NCBI RefSeq assembly: GCF_964275005.1 | Contig: NC_092686.1 | Span: 17,746,547 to 17,810,546 of the forward strand | DNA: 64,000 nucleotides | Origin: Diadema setosum | Taxonomy: Eukaryota; Echinodermata; Echinoidea; Diadematoida; Diadematidae | Reading direction: 5' to 3' | Part shown: positions 1 through 13,309 of the stretch, one piece after another | Layout: every line of letters begins with the position of its first letter | Position numbering within the stretch: the stretch's first letter is position 1 | Made by a program: the position numbers and the translations under genes | The notes under the pieces: generated by a model | What the model was told of the DNA's origin: nothing | Databases searched by the model: none | Seen by the model: only the letters and a program-made list of their open reading frames with translations

Positions 1-3000
1 ATCTTTCTTCTCCCTCGGATCCCCCAACCCTACTCTTGACATTTTGAAGTTTGTTTGTTTGTTTGTTGTTGTTTTTTTCGGTACTTCTCTCTCTCTCTTC
101 CCCTTGCATTCTCCTTTTGCCTTCTTGTCTCCCCATTTTTGTTCCTCTCTCTCTATGTTTATCCTACTGAAATCTTCTGTTCTCACTCTGTGGGCTAAGT
201 GAATATGCTACATTCAGCTCTAAGTCTGGTGTGGAGGAAGGTTGGGTGAGACAATTTCACATTGCTCAGAGAAAACGAAGGTCAATCTAGCAAATCTAGG
301 AAGACCGTGTGACAGACAACACTCCCTTGCACTTTTACCCTTTGCCATAGCCACTCTTATTCTTCTGAGTATAAAAGATGTGTGGTGTGGAATATAAACC
401 TGCACCATCATTTCCTTGAAGAAAGGCTAGCTGTAGACCAGTTCTTCATTGGTTCACAACCTCTTGAGATGATGGGGGGGGGGGTGGCTTCCACAGGTGT
501 GTGTAAATGGTGTCCAGCGTGCAGCTACCTTGCCGGGTTGTGCTTGACTTGTCATGTAACTATTAGTAGGTTCATATCATCGTAAGACAGCAAATACAGC
601 AATCGGTCAGAATGTTTTCTGCACCACATCATCAGTTGTTTCATATTCTTGCATTCATTTCATATTGTTTTTATCACACTACCCAGTCTTGCACTTTGCA
701 CATACAAGAATAAAACTAAAAACAAACCAAAAATGTGTATGCTACATGTAAGCCTCTCAGCTGATCCATTATGCCCCTTAGTCCCACACCTGTATATTTT
801 ATTTCAGTTTTGTCTTATGCTTCTGCCCTGAAGTGATAGCAAAAACATTATTGTTATCATGATGGTGATATTCTGAAGAATAAATATGTTCACTGAAATT
901 ATATAGATGAAAATGAAGCATTCATGTTCAACTTACAAGTCACTGGATAACAACATAAAAAAGGATTAAAAAGAATCAAACAAAAGGAAATTCAAAGAGC
1001 AAGAATTGTTCCTTTACTTTGAGAGGGCCCACTCCCACCACAGAGTGTAGAAAAGTGACACTGGGCTGGCCTGTGTGCAAACAGGGTCCGAATGAAGCAC
1101 TATTACTTGAGCCAGCCAGCCCAAAGCTCATGTGTAAATAGTTCACAGCGACAGATACGTAGGCAGCCTTAGGCTGGCCGTGAAAAGCAAGCCCTGTGGG
1201 CTACATCCATGTGTACTGGGAGTCTTGGTTTGATCTAGTCATGCCTTTTTTTTAACTTTCACATGCTAGTCTGCCAGAACATATAAAAATTATTACATAT
1301 GAAAATATGTATAGGATAATTTAGAATAATATGTTGATTCTCATCAGAATCTGTGTCTGTACTATAATTTTTGAGTGGTCTATATATTTGGGTATGAAAT
1401 TGTGAAATGAGATATAATCAGAACTTAATGCCTTTTGAGTAATGACATCATACAAGTTATGTTGCAAGTACTCATGGAGGTCCATCAGTAAATGAGATGC
1501 ATAAAAGTAGCAAATGTAGACCACTTTTGGTGCATTGTAACACTATCTTGCTACCCAATGATAGACCCTTAGCAGAGCATTGATATCGTATGTGGATTTG
1601 ATTTTTTAGGGAACCCACATTATTTCTATGTAAGCACTTATCACACAAACAACACTTCTAGTCTCTTTCATTATGTGTTATTCTGTACATAACTTTTGTT
1701 TATGTCTTCGACACTGCTGAAACTAAATATTTTACTTGTTGATGCGCTTGCAGCAGAGGGAATAACAAAATATCTTTTTCTCACTTCGCTGAGCCGCATT
1801 TTTTCAAGGGGCCCCATAGTTTTAGCATGTATTTTCCATTTCTGAGAGTGTGTGTATTTTTTTTTTTTTAAAGATACCGTGAGCAAGGCGAGTTTGAAGC
1901 AGATGGGTCGTAAGTTGTATTGTAGTGTATGTATTCTGGTCCTCTTCTTTTTTTCTTAAGGGGCCTATCCAGTTTGTAAATACATGAACTAAACCAAACA
2001 CTATCCAATACATTACTCAGCACTCAAAGTAACTCAAAATGGATGTTTCTATTGGATATAAGGCCATTTTGTCTTTTTCCACCCATATCCCAACTGCCAA
2101 GCCCACACACACTCATACACACTCATAACCATATTTGATGAGGAGCTTTTGCCTTTCCTTGCTGGGCCTCAGGAGATTTCATCAAATATTTAGAGCATCC
2201 ATAGCACACCTTCAAGGCATATCAACATAGCTACCACTTAGGCTCCTGACAGCCATTACAGTTTTATATGCCAATATCATACTTGGCATTCTCTATGGAA
2301 GTAAAGCCTTGTTTATCACGGAGGCAGCAAACGAAATGTGGCATCATTTATTAGGATCATTTGTTTAGCTCCATCTAAACCAGTGGGACTGTTCACAGAC
2401 GAACAGTGAGATTTTATCTAAGTACTTTGGCAAGCCCTAATCCTTGACAATGTGATCAAACAGAATCCCCACTTGTTACGTGCTCGTGAGATATTGTTGT
2501 GTGAGATTAGTAAGGGGTCATTCACTGTCAGCATTTTCGTCACACAGTACTGGCAGGGGGTTGTCTGGGTGCATGTTCCAAGTAATGCCAAGTCTGTCAC
2601 TGTTCATGCAAATCCTCACATATTTCCCTGAAGTGTGTGTTTGTATGATTACTGCATCATTGCAATCTTTATGGATATATCATGTTTAAGAAATGTAAGA
2701 TACTTATGTCATCTGGCTGAAAATCAGTATACAATTAGTTGCCTGAAAGACAGGGGTGGAAGGCCAAATGCAAGATAAACAGTCACAGAAATATAAATAA
2801 TCATGACTATTCGAAAAGATTTTTGGAAACGTCGCACTCATCGTGGTGCAGGTATGGTGATTTGAATCTCACTGATAGTCACAATTTCTATGCCGTAACA
2901 TATGAAAAGAAACAAATCTTTTTTGTGTGTTTGTGATTAACAATGCCATGCAAATAATTGCATCTATTAGTGGTTGTATGAATAGGCCTTTAGCCCCACC

Positions 3001-5280
3001 CATTTCCAAGGGTTCTAGCCCTGCTTCCTGTTTTCTCTGGGGTAACTTGGTTTACTTGAGCCACTAATGACAAACTTTTTTTTGGGGGGGGGGGGGGGAG
3101 GGGGTTGCTATCCCAACCCATCGTAGAGTTCAGTCAGGTGCCAGGCCAACCACCCTGGAGCTACTGAAACTAAAAAAAGATTATCCAAGAAATACTTGAT
3201 ATTTGTAGCTGCAATAATTTTCCTGGTGTATGTCCAAGCGATGACTAGTTAAGGTATCTCTCACATTATACTGCTTTGTAAAGGATCCCCTTCTCTTAGA
3301 TACAATATTGTCATTTAATGTAATTTTGTTTTCACTGTATGCTACTCAAGAAGGTTGTTGATTGTGCTTCTTTTTTTTGGGGGGGGGGGTAGATTAGTAG
3401 TTATACTACTATTTAATAAATTATTAGAAGCTGAAAACATTAAGTGTGTAAAAGTTGTGGGCTTTCCAGTGAAAGTGTCCTAGGTTAAGAATACTGATCA
3501 AGAGTGAAATGATGCTGGCATGATACAGCCTAAATGGAAGCTTTAGCTACAGACGTGACTCAGGAGTACACAAACATTGATCCAATGCACTCTAATTTAT
3601 AGATGCCGAAGTCAAACACATCCACGCTGAAGTCAAACACATCTATGCATGTGGTTGAGTGGTTTCTACATGATTTTTGTGTGCAGTAACAAGAACGGTG
3701 TGAAAGGATGTCAATACAACTGCGTCAGATGACAATGTGTTGCATAACATGCCGATAGGATGCATTTAGCCACTCTCGCTGTGATGGTATTTAATGGATC
3801 TTCACTGTGAAAGACTGCTAACAGTCTTTCTGTGTGTGACTTGAGTCTCATCAATCGATTTGCTAACCTCAGGGTCAAGTAAACATTTCTCTGAATTAAT
3901 GCGTTAATTGAGTTAGCAATAGGATGATGCATTTTAAGACTCTGCATGGTTTACATACATTCTGTTGCCACCATGTTATTGGGAAGCAGATTACGACGCT
4001 TTTATTGGACATGAGAGCAAGATATTCAAAGTGCATAAATTTTACAATGAAAACAGGAGGACACAGTGGTAAAATAGGACAATATTTTTAAGAGTGTATT
4101 TTTTGTGTGTGAAGCTGCACTCCGATTTTCGGAATTTAACAGGGTCAAGTGCAACCGCTGTGGTATTTCTTGTATGTGCACTCTACCATTGATTTTTTTA
4201 TGATGCCCTTGTCTGCACTCCACTGGCCACATTTCGATAGATTTCATTCCAAGTTTTGTACAGAGATGTATCATCTTGATGGATTGGGGGGGGGGGGGGT
4301 GGATGGATGTTAACCAAGGCTCTCTCGGCCGTGATTTCCACCCTAGTAATGTCATAACACTCATATTTAGGTACTTCAGCTCAATGGCATTGGGAGGAAA
4401 GCTCCCTGCTGTGATACTTGGGAGTTGGCAATCTGTCGTCAGCAGTTGGTCAAGCCTGACTCATTTCCTGTGCTGTCTGTAGCTATAGCGGGCAGAGCGA
4501 GATATCACTTCAAACTTTTATTGAAATAACACAGAGCTTGAAGCATGCCCTAGCTGTCTCTCAGTCTACAGCATGCAGAGAAACATGATTGATGCCAGGT
4601 TATCCATACCCCCATCCCAAGCAAACACACTTCCCTAAAGCCCTTCTTCATTGGTGCATCTCACTAACCAAATGAGACCAGACTCAAGCTAGCGGGTTAA
4701 GTAAAGCTAAGGGTGCTTGGCCCATGATGTAGCATTTCAAAAATCAGCCTCGTCTTCAACACTCTCCCCGGCAAACAATGTGCCACTTAAAGGTGGTGAA
4801 ATACACCGGCTTGTTTTCTGGCGGTTTTTAGGAAAGAGGGGGCATTAATGAATAACCCCCTGGGGAGTAATTTAGCTAAATCACGTGTATGCAGTCCTGT
4901 GGATGGGCCAGACGCGAGGTGAGCATTGGCGATGTCCCTGCTGCCCCAATAAAACTGTCGCTCAGTGATCGATAACACATTGCACATTACAGTTCTGCCC
5001 CAGCACCAAGGCGGCAGTGTGCTGGCACACTTGAAGGAGGGTTAGAGTGATGGATTGTGATGCAAGGCAAGGAATAAATGATCCTTTGAGATTTTTTTTT
5101 TTTTTTATGTGATGTCATGTTTGCTCTTTGTCTCAGAAGTCCTGTTTGATTCCTTGACATCTTTCTCAGCTATCAGGAGGCTTTTATTCCTTGATATAGA
5201 AAAAAAAAAATCATGTAGCATGTTTGGAATTTCTTCCCCCCCCCCCCTTTCAGACTAGAGAGTTCTTGTATGGATATTAT

Positions 5281-5810
5281 GACGTATGGATATAGCACGT
5301 TTTTATGTGTCTGTATGCTCTTATATTGAAACGTCGTATCAATATACGTCGTATATCTAAACGATGGTTTGAGCATTGTTTCAAATCATTATCCTATATG
5401 CATACGATGTATATTTGTGTCTGAATGCTCTCATATCCATACGTCGTATGAGTAGGCGGGGCTTATTCGCAGCACGCGCAGATCTCACGTATCTGCGATG
5501 CGGACTTATAACAGGCAGCTGACAGATTGTTTGTGACGTAATAATGATCTGGCGTGAACTAGCGAACTGCCGGATGAATCTCAGACAGAATATAAACACT
5601 ATGCACAAAGCCTGCGTAAATTACGTACTGCACATTGAAGAGATCCACGTCTGCTCAAGAAATATAGCTTGTGCGCTAGGTCTGAATGCTCCTATACGAT
5701 TATCGTATAACGGGGTGCTGTGTCTGAATGCTCTCATATTGAAACGTTGTACTATATCCATACGTCGTATGAATATACGATAACTCAGTGTGTCTGAAAG
5801 CACCATTAGT
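5281..5810. repeat. Cluster of degenerate direct repeats and palindromes (MITE-like)
   Basis: A motif of the form TGTGTCTGAATGCTC recurs at about 5306, 5416, 5680 (partial), 5719 and 5789 (partial). It is usually followed by a perfect odd palindrome, CATACGTCGTATG, or a close variant. The segment between 5455 and 5680 is more GC- and CpG-rich than its surroundings. The right edge, ending in a GTGTCTGAAAGCACCATTA motif, looks like the terminus of a non-autonomous DNA transposon. I could not fix the left edge or a target duplication, so the element type is an inference. Confidence 0.45.
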
Positions 5811-7451
5811 ATGGTGCTATTTGATCATTTTGATATTATGTGCTATCTCCATGCCTTTATGGTGTAAACTCTTTCACTGAAATGGTAAAAAAATTGATGA
5901 AAAATAGTATAGAAAAAACCTCTTTGTTCTAGCAGGCATGGAAGCTAATGATCAAGATTATAACAATGAAATAAAAATATCACATGTAGAGATAGTATAA
6001 ATTTGTAGGGGAGAAAATGACCAATGAGCGGTAAAGAAAGTTGTGTTTGAACCAGTCATGGAGGAGAAAAGCATCTTAGAAGAACCAATGTTCATGTTAG
6101 AACAGTGATGAACTTAAAGGGAGAATACTAATGGCAAGAATATATAGAGAGAAAGTACAACATATAATAGAGAGGTGAGATGAGAGAGACTGCCATTGAA
6201 GTACTAGAGAAGTGTCATAGAGAACCAGAGATCTCCCTAGAATCCTCTAAGCCCTGTTGATACTGGAGCCCTCCTCTGTTCCTCAGGTGGTCCTCTCAGA
6301 CAATCATCTCTCACGAAGATGGGATAACATTCCAAAACCCTGGGTAAGGTGTGAGGTGCCACTGAGATACACACAAACATCTTTCTTGCAAGCGTGATAC
6401 GTATTCCTACATGGAAACAAGCTCCTGCGTCACCATACGTCACTGTGATCGTGATCGCACCCTGTTTGGAATTTTCACAAGGATACATGAATTCAGCGAT
6501 GACCGCTTGTAATAATTCCAGTGTTCAAATTAGATTTCAGTTGAATACTGCATTAGTTACTTACTTCTTTTTTTTTTTTCTTTTTGCAAACTAGGCATCT
6601 GTAGACCAAAGCTTTTCTGTTTCTGTTCCTTCATACTGGGAGATTTTGAGGAGAAAAATGTTTGTTTACATGAATAAGGCTCAGCAATGGAACATGTGTG
6701 TCTCAAAGTGGCTTCGTGAGCGACACTTTCAGTTTGTGTGCTTTTACAGTGACTTGGCATAACTTTCAGACATTCTCCCATTTTCCTGCTGTACGATCTA
6801 GCATGATTTTTATCACATGTTCATGCTTTGTTTGTCACATTGATGTGCATTTTGCTTTGACCAATTTGTACCGACAAGGGAGGAGGGTAGACACAGCACA
6901 AATTGTGGTGGTTACCCTCTGTTAATGATGCAATTTTTGCTCTGTGTAAATAGGGTGCAAGGCTTGCAGAAGACCAGTGGAGACATGAGATGTGTAATGT
7001 GAGGGCAGCCAGTATCACAGATGTGAATGTCTTCCAAGGATGGGTGACAAGAGCTAGAGTCAATTTGAAGAGAAAGCTACCGTGTGTTTCAGGGTACTGT
7101 CATTTCAACCAAACTAGACAATGCCCATAAAATCGAAAGGACAGAAGTGATTCTGATTCCTTGTCAAATAAAGGGAGTAAAATCTTGAGATTTATCTGAT
7201 ATGAGTCTACACCTTTATCCTCTGAGAGGAATTCTTCATTTTCCTAATTTTCAAAAAGGGGCATAGGTTTGATGGTAGTGCACAGTGGAAGAATATTGAG
7301 AGATACAATATTGTGACTATTACAGTGCTCACTTGTGCATCACTTTAGTCAATGGTATAGCAGATGTGACCCTAGTGCTAGGTTATTGCAAAGCAACAAA
7401 AACTTTTACATCTGGATCCACCCTGAAAGGTGCTGAGGCATTATGTGTTAA

Positions 7452-7817
7452 AGGGGATGGCTAGTACCTGATCAGTGGGAATCAGTGGGAATGCTGGGGG
7501 ATGATTGTTTTCATTCTTGTTGGATTCATTTTAAAGAGTACATTATATATCTATTGTTCTGTGAAAATTATTTGCTTCAGAATGGTCTCATATTCAAGTA
7601 ACGTGCAGTTTAATGTTTCCAGGTTAGGGTGCCTGTACAGTGACGGGGCATTAAACTGCACATTACACTGTACTTGAATACGAGACCGTTCTGAAGCAAA
7701 TAATTTTCACACAACAAGAGATATATTATGTACTCTTAAATGAATCCCACAAGAATTGGAACAATCATCAACCAGCATTCTCACTAATTCCCACTGATCA
7801 GTTACTAGCCATCCCCT
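7452..7817. mobile_element. Fold-back MITE with TTAA target-site duplication
   Basis: The sequence is a nearly complete inverted repeat. A left arm beginning AGGGGATGGCTAGTA pairs with a right arm ending in its reverse complement, over about 165 bp each. The central spacer is about 30 bp, around 7612-7645. TTAA flanks it at 7448-7451 and 7818-7821. TTAA duplications are known for piggyBac and Kolobok superfamilies. No transposase is present, so it is non-autonomous. The arms have diverged by a modest number of substitutions, so it is not fresh. Confidence 0.75.
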
Positions 7818-9151
7818 TTAAGACTGTCTGTCTCTCTTTCTCTGTCTCTCTGTCTGGCTGTCCATACCTGGTTATATGTAGTAGATCTTATTACAATGTT
7901 CTAAGTGAGAAAGAGTCTAGTGGATTGTTTATGTACTGGATTTGATACCTCTCCCAGGTATGCTACATGAAGTATATATAGGTACATTGTGGATACTGTG
8001 TGAATTTAAATGACTATGAAGTATAAGTGTTGACTAAAAATATTTTATACTTTATAAAAAAAAAAAAAAAAAAAAAAAAACTGTGAGAGACCAGATTCAT
8101 TTATTTTCCATAGAAGTTGGTGTTGTAATAAGCTATTCAATAATAAACAATCTATGAACATGGTGATGTTTTTTCTTAGATGTCTTTATAGACACACCAT
8201 AATTCTCAATATTTTTGTGTGCTTGTAGCATTGTTTTATTTGTTGTTGTTTTTTGTCCTGCATTTGAACATCATACAGCTCAGTCAGCAAATTGCGATTT
8301 CTGAAATTGAGCTACCACAAAGTACTCGGACAAAATATCAGGGTTTGTGTTACACAAAAAATAGATAAGTAGATGGATGTATAGATAGATTGGTACAACA
8401 GATGCCTGTGGTCACCAAAAGGCTATTTTTCTTTCTATACCTTCAACAGTTTGCTAGCTTTGATTTAGAATATCAAATATCCCTTGATAGTTTCCTCATC
8501 CGGACTGAAATGCCACGCAGTATGCACATCAACAGAAAATTTTAGCTGTTGCTGATACAGCAGTGTTCAGTTAAACCCCAGAGGAACAAAACTTTCTCTC
8601 TTTTTCATTCCTTAACAACTTCTTATTAGATAGGATGTGAATCAGTCTTGTGGTCAAAATTTTTCATGATGATAAAATTATCTTCAATGTTTGTTGTGTT
8701 TTACCTGCAAATCTCAGTTGTAACTTATCAAGTTCCAGGTTTGCACATTTTTCATAACTGCACTTAAAACAAGGCCATAAAAGACCTGTGTTTGCCAGAC
8801 TTGTTTCATATTTGTATTCTTTGAATGAATGCATTTAAAACAATTTGTCTGTAAACTTAATTATTCCAGACCTGCATATCAAAAATGGCAGCAAAATGGC
8901 AGAGAGCTACATGGTCTTTGACACATATTGTTGCAGGTCACCAGATTTTCTCAAAAGTTTGTTTGTATTATTTTAGAAAGTGTTTAGTTCCATTTAACAA
9001 AGAAATAATTTCTCAGATGTCAATTTCCATGGCAGGAATAAATATTTGATAGATGCTTAGCCTACTATGAGACAAAAGAACTTGAGCAACAATATTCTGG
9101 CCACTGTGAAAGGTGTGCTTCCAAAGGCTGTCCAAGCTGAGGATGGTTCAG

Positions 9152-9244
9152 TTAACCCATTGAGGACCGGCTGATTTTGCTGCAACAGGCATTTCCCATA
9201 GACACCTGCCCAAGTATACTCGGGGCTCGTCCTTAACGTGTTAA
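9152..9244. mobile_element. Very short TTAA-flanked inverted-repeat element
   Basis: TTAA at 9152-9155 and 9241-9244 bound a sequence whose ends are imperfect inverted repeats (CCCATTGAGGAC on the left, GTCCTTAACGTG on the right). The total is only 93 bp, with no coding capacity. TTAA ends and the AGGAC-type inverted ends suggest a piggyBac-like MITE, but the short length makes this tentative. Confidence 0.45.
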
Positions 9245-10137
9245 AGTTCTTCCCTGCCACATTTTTTTTTTTTTTTTGTTCATCAAAGAATATCAGTGGT
9301 TTGACTCCATGGTTCACTTTCGATGTCCAAAAAGACATAAGTTCTGCCAAGCCTCCCCAGGATACATCTAAAGCCAATAAAAACCTGCAGCAAGTATTAT
9401 ATCACATCACACATAAAACATCAAATGCCCCAAAGTCCCATGGAAAACCTCACTTCAGCATCCGCAGAGGATGGAGATCACAGTTTGCCTTTGCAAATTT
9501 TGCATACAGCATGAAAATGCTCGAAATAAGCCGTGAAATCAAATGTATTTGGGGCAGGAATTCCTCGAGCTTGGCTTTCACAGTGGAATGCTACATATCT
9601 AATTTCATGGTATGATTACAGGGCCTGGGATATGATGATTCAAAAGAGAGAGGGGCTTGTATCGAAGTGGCTGGTTGTGTGTGTGTGCCATTACACTGTG
9701 ATGGAAATGGTGCTGTCCTGAGGGTTCGAATAACCAATGTCTGACTTTCCACCTCTCTAAGATCTGACCTCTATCACTTGCTGCTGTATTGACAGTAATT
9801 TAGCCTGTGTGTTGATATCTGTATGTTGATATCTGTATGTTTGCTTGTTCTGACATCGTGCTTCACAATGAATTTTTTAAAATGTTTTTATGGATGAAAC
9901 TATGAAAGCATAGGAGGACATTGCCATCTCATAGATGCAATTAATGAAGAGTTACATCGCAAACTGAGCTGACTCCATTCTTGTTAAGCTGAGATATTTG
10001 CAATTAAAGTTGCTAAAAAACATATAGAATAACAAAATGCATGGTATTTTACAATAGAACTTAAAGAATATTCCTTGTTATGTTACAAGTGAGATACCAC
10101 TGGAAAGGTTTTATTTTGCTTTATATCTGATGACAGA

Positions 10138-10335
10138 CTGTAAAGCAAGATATTTTCGCAGCATGAAATTTTCGCGAATTGGAGCCAACTGCCATTTTCT
10201 CGGCAATAAATTTTCATGAATTGCCTAGGGCATTCAATGCAAATAGCGTGGACAAGAACTTTTGCATGCATTTTAGTTTTGTGAATCTTGGCTCTCATGA
10301 AATTAAAATGCACACAAACATTCATCATTTTACAG
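10138..10335 (-). mobile_element. Diverged copy of the CTGTAAAACG-ended MITE
   Basis: Ends CTGTAAAGC and TTTTACAG are inverted repeats. The interior, with TTTTCGCAGCATGAAA, the CGCGAATTGGAGCC block and AAAATGCACAC, matches on the opposite strand the better preserved copy at 13449-13655. It has lost many CpGs compared with that copy, so it is older. It lies just upstream of the PDZRN3-like exon at 10534. Confidence 0.65.
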
Positions 10336-10533
10336 TATTTTAAAATGTTTAAAAATGGTGCTTAGCCATTTTGCAACAAAACTCTTCAAATGTTTTGAAA
10401 TGACCAATACTATCACATGTAAGGAACATTTATGAATGAAATGCATGAAGAATGGTATCATATGTGTGTGTATGCATGTGTCAAGATGAGAGCATTTATC
10501 TCACATATTCTTTTATCTTTTCTTTTTCCTCAG

Positions 10534-10644
10534 TTTGAAGACTGTCTCTACGAAGGGAATGCACTCCTGGACGATCTACAAATGGATATGTTAGAACAGA
10601 CCCACCAGGAGGCCATGCAATTTACTGCCTGTTTGCTACATGCT
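10534..10644 (+). CDS. pdzrn3: PDZRN3/4-like E3 ubiquitin ligase, penultimate coding exon (37 codons)
   Basis: A polypyrimidine tract ending in TTCCTCAG precedes the exon, and the GTAAGT donor follows at 10645. It is phase 0 at both ends, 111 nt. The peptide contains LLDDLQMDMLEQTHQEAMQF, which matches what I remember of vertebrate PDZRN3 just after its second PDZ domain (a DDLHMDMLEEQHHQAMQF-type segment). In the family this is an acidic, probably helical linker between the PDZ domains and the long C-terminal region. PDZRN3 is a cytosolic RING/PDZ ubiquitin ligase linked in vertebrates to MuSK and Wnt signalling. Earlier exons, with RING and PDZ domains, are not in the window. The exon joins in frame to 15713. 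Confidence 0.85.
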
Positions 10645-11045
10645 GTAAGTTCTCATTTTCATTCTTTTTCCTACCCCTCCCCACACTTCACCGTTATATT
10701 CCTTTCTACTCTCGGTATCTCTGTCCTATTCCTCTTTCTCTACCATTCTTGATTACTCCCTGGGACGCTCCTTTCTTCCTCCATTTTCTTCCCCTTGTAG
10801 TAGCCCTTCTCTCTCACAATTTCTCTCCCTAGCATTGTAGTTTGTGTGAAATATAATATCAAAATCTCAGTATCATGTTCTTTCACTTTTGCATCTGTCT
10901 TTTTGTTGTCTTCTTCTTCCAAGTGTAGTCAGTGTATTTGCTGTGTATTCGTATGTCTTAAAGTTTATCTGTACCCAAAAAAAAAAAAAAAAAAAAAATC
11001 AATTTTCTTACATTGTCGATTATTGTATTGGTAATACACTGTATC

Positions 11046-11101
11046 TCTGAGAAATGTGAGGTTACTCCCATACTCTGAGAAGTGTGAGGTTACTCCCATA
11101 C
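11046..11101. repeat. 28-bp tandem duplication
   Basis: Two adjacent copies of a unit beginning TCTGAGAA and ending TTACTCCCATAC have one mismatch between them. They sit at the left edge of the fold-back element that follows. Confidence 0.8.
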
Positions 11102-11109
11102 AGAGATAT

Positions 11110-11760
11110 TGAATTAAAAAGATAGTCCTCAAATATAAAAAATTACCAGCATCTTGATCTTAAGCTAGTCATCTAGCCTTCATCAATTGTAGTTGATTGG
11201 GTAGTTCAATAACTTTATGTGCAAACTTAAGAGAATGCAGCAATAGTAACAGAACACCTTAGTGAAAGTTTGAGGAAAATTGGACAATCCATTCAAAAGT
11301 TACAAGTTTTTGAATTTCCAGTGCCGCCATCGCTGGGTGAGAAGACTACTGCAGCTTGTGATATCACATAGGTAGAACAATAAAAACAAAATATAAAGAA
11401 AATTCATCATATTTTTCACTTCTCACAAAATAAGATAGCACTTGACTTACCTCTTTCAGAAGGCAGGGGGAATGATATTACCCTCAACATATATTAGCAA
11501 CAAGTCAAGGGAATGTGTCCTTTTCTTTAATGAAAATTTGTGAAATTCTCTTTATATTTTCCTCATATTGTTCTATGCATATGACATCATAAACTATAGT
11601 AGTCTTCTCATCCAGCAGTGACAGCACAGAATTCTAACAAATTCATAACTTTTGAACAGCTTATCTGATATTCCTCAAACTTTCACTGATGTATTCTACT
11701 AATAATTCTGCATTCATTCAATAAATGTAGTAAAAGTGAACACGTCCTTTAATTTTGACC
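11110..11760. mobile_element. Large fold-back (inverted-repeat) element, copy 1
   Basis: The left arm (about 11235-11480) and right arm (about 11500-11725) are imperfect reverse complements. Examples are AGTGAAAGTTTGAGGA against TCCTCAAACTTTCACT, and GAGAAGACTACT against AGTAGTCTTCTC. The arms meet at a short centre near 11490. Outer edges are uncertain. There is no transposase. A related copy lies at about 13310-13950. If transcribed within the PDZRN3-like pre-mRNA it would fold into a hairpin of about 200 bp. Confidence 0.65.
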
Positions 11761-13309
11761 AGAACTCTCACATGCAGATGTTTCATCTATAAGTGCTTCA
11801 TAGGAATAAAGCAACAAGCACAGTTCTTTGGATTTCATAGTTGAGTTCCTATCGAAAATGAGAAAAATACATCAGATCAGCTAAGATGGAAATTGAAAGA
11901 AAAAGAACTGTTTTTGTGTGAATAGCATGAATAGGACAAATTACTGGAAATTCAGATTTAAGAATGAGAGTGAAATAGAAGGTTGGAAGATAGAAAGCAC
12001 ATCCATCAGCAATAAGCACTTAGTGCTGCAAATAGAATCCAGCATGATGGCAAGGAAGAAAACAGACAAGAGATGGGCGCAGAAAATTCAGGGTTCCCAA
12101 AAGGCTATAGATCATGGAGAAGGGTATAATGTTGCAGTGTGATTTCAATGATGCTGTGGTATTGTGATCCGATAGCGGGGCTTATTGATGGGCAATCCGG
12201 GGCGGCACTTCAGGCTTTGAGGACGTAGGTAACAAATTGTGCTCCAAAGGTTTGTCCTCACGATACAATGATGACTCCTGCGCTATTTCTCTTTTTATGC
12301 TTCTTATACTTTATTGAGGAGAAGGAGCTGGTTTATTGAGTGGTGCGTGCACTTTGGTTTCAATTGGGAGGAAAAGAGATTCATGGAAACCTCAAGCGTC
12401 AGTCCACATTTACCATCCAGGACTTGAAATAGAAAGCTTGTTTGTTGTGGGGTTGTTTTGTTTGTTTGTTTGTTTGTTTGTTTGTTTGGGTTTTTTATGG
12501 ATGATGTTTTTGGTCTTGTTTGTTCAGCTGGAAATATGAAATCAGTACTGTTATGAATTATGAACATGATCTAGTAAAGTTACAAAGAGGGTTTCAATTC
12601 AATCACTGTACAGTGCATGACAAATGTCAGTTGGCCAGTAGTGGAGGGAAAGCAGAACTATCTCAAAAGTGTTCTTCCCAAATTACATGGAATTTTAGTA
12701 TGATGATTAGAAATCTAAATTTTGAGTAAAAGCACACGAAGAGGAAAAATATGTTAGGCTTTGTGAAGGTTGTCGCTATTTCTCTGTATGTATCTTTGCA
12801 CACTCCTGTGTCTCACTAATTTTTCATACGATGATCATGTGCAAACATTTGCAAGTTTTTCTATTCTGGCAGACATACCTTGGCGCCTGGCATTAACTAC
12901 AGAATGTTATGCGCAGATAAATTAAATCAGTGATTTTTGCAAAGTTTGTCCAAATACAGGTAAACCCTATTACACAAATATTGATGACATTAGATTTCAT
13001 TATCACAAGATGATTCTACTACATTTGTTATATTCATGTGTATAGCACAACTCACTCTTTACAGCCAGTATATTGTGGAAACACTTCAGATTTTGTTATC
13101 ACAAGAGAATTCTAATGGTGAAACAGCCATATTTTCTTTTCTTCTATTGTTCATTACAAGATTGACAGAAGGAAGGATGATTGAGTTCCCAATATATACT
13201 GTAGGGACTCCCAATCAGGCACTCATCAGAAACTGAGAGGTAGTGCTTACAATACAGTGTTCTGTATGGGGGCTTAGGGGGATTTGAATTTTACATTTCA
13301 AGGGAAATA

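Larger units (their letters stand above)
1..10533 (+). other. Presumed intron (or 5' flank) of the PDZRN3-like gene; no coding exon recognised
   Basis: I see no convincing exon here. The short open frames lack family similarity and overlap homopolymers. In PDZRN3 the exons before the one at 10534 encode the PDZ domains, and I could not find their carboxylate-loop or GD-R-I motifs, so this is most simply a long intron whose upstream exons lie outside the window. It holds poly-G runs (about 474, 3082, 3379, 4285), a long poly-A (about 8058-8080), and several fold-back elements listed separately. Apart from those, 1-5280, 5811-7447, 7822-9151 and 9245-10137 show nothing I can name. Confidence 0.5.
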
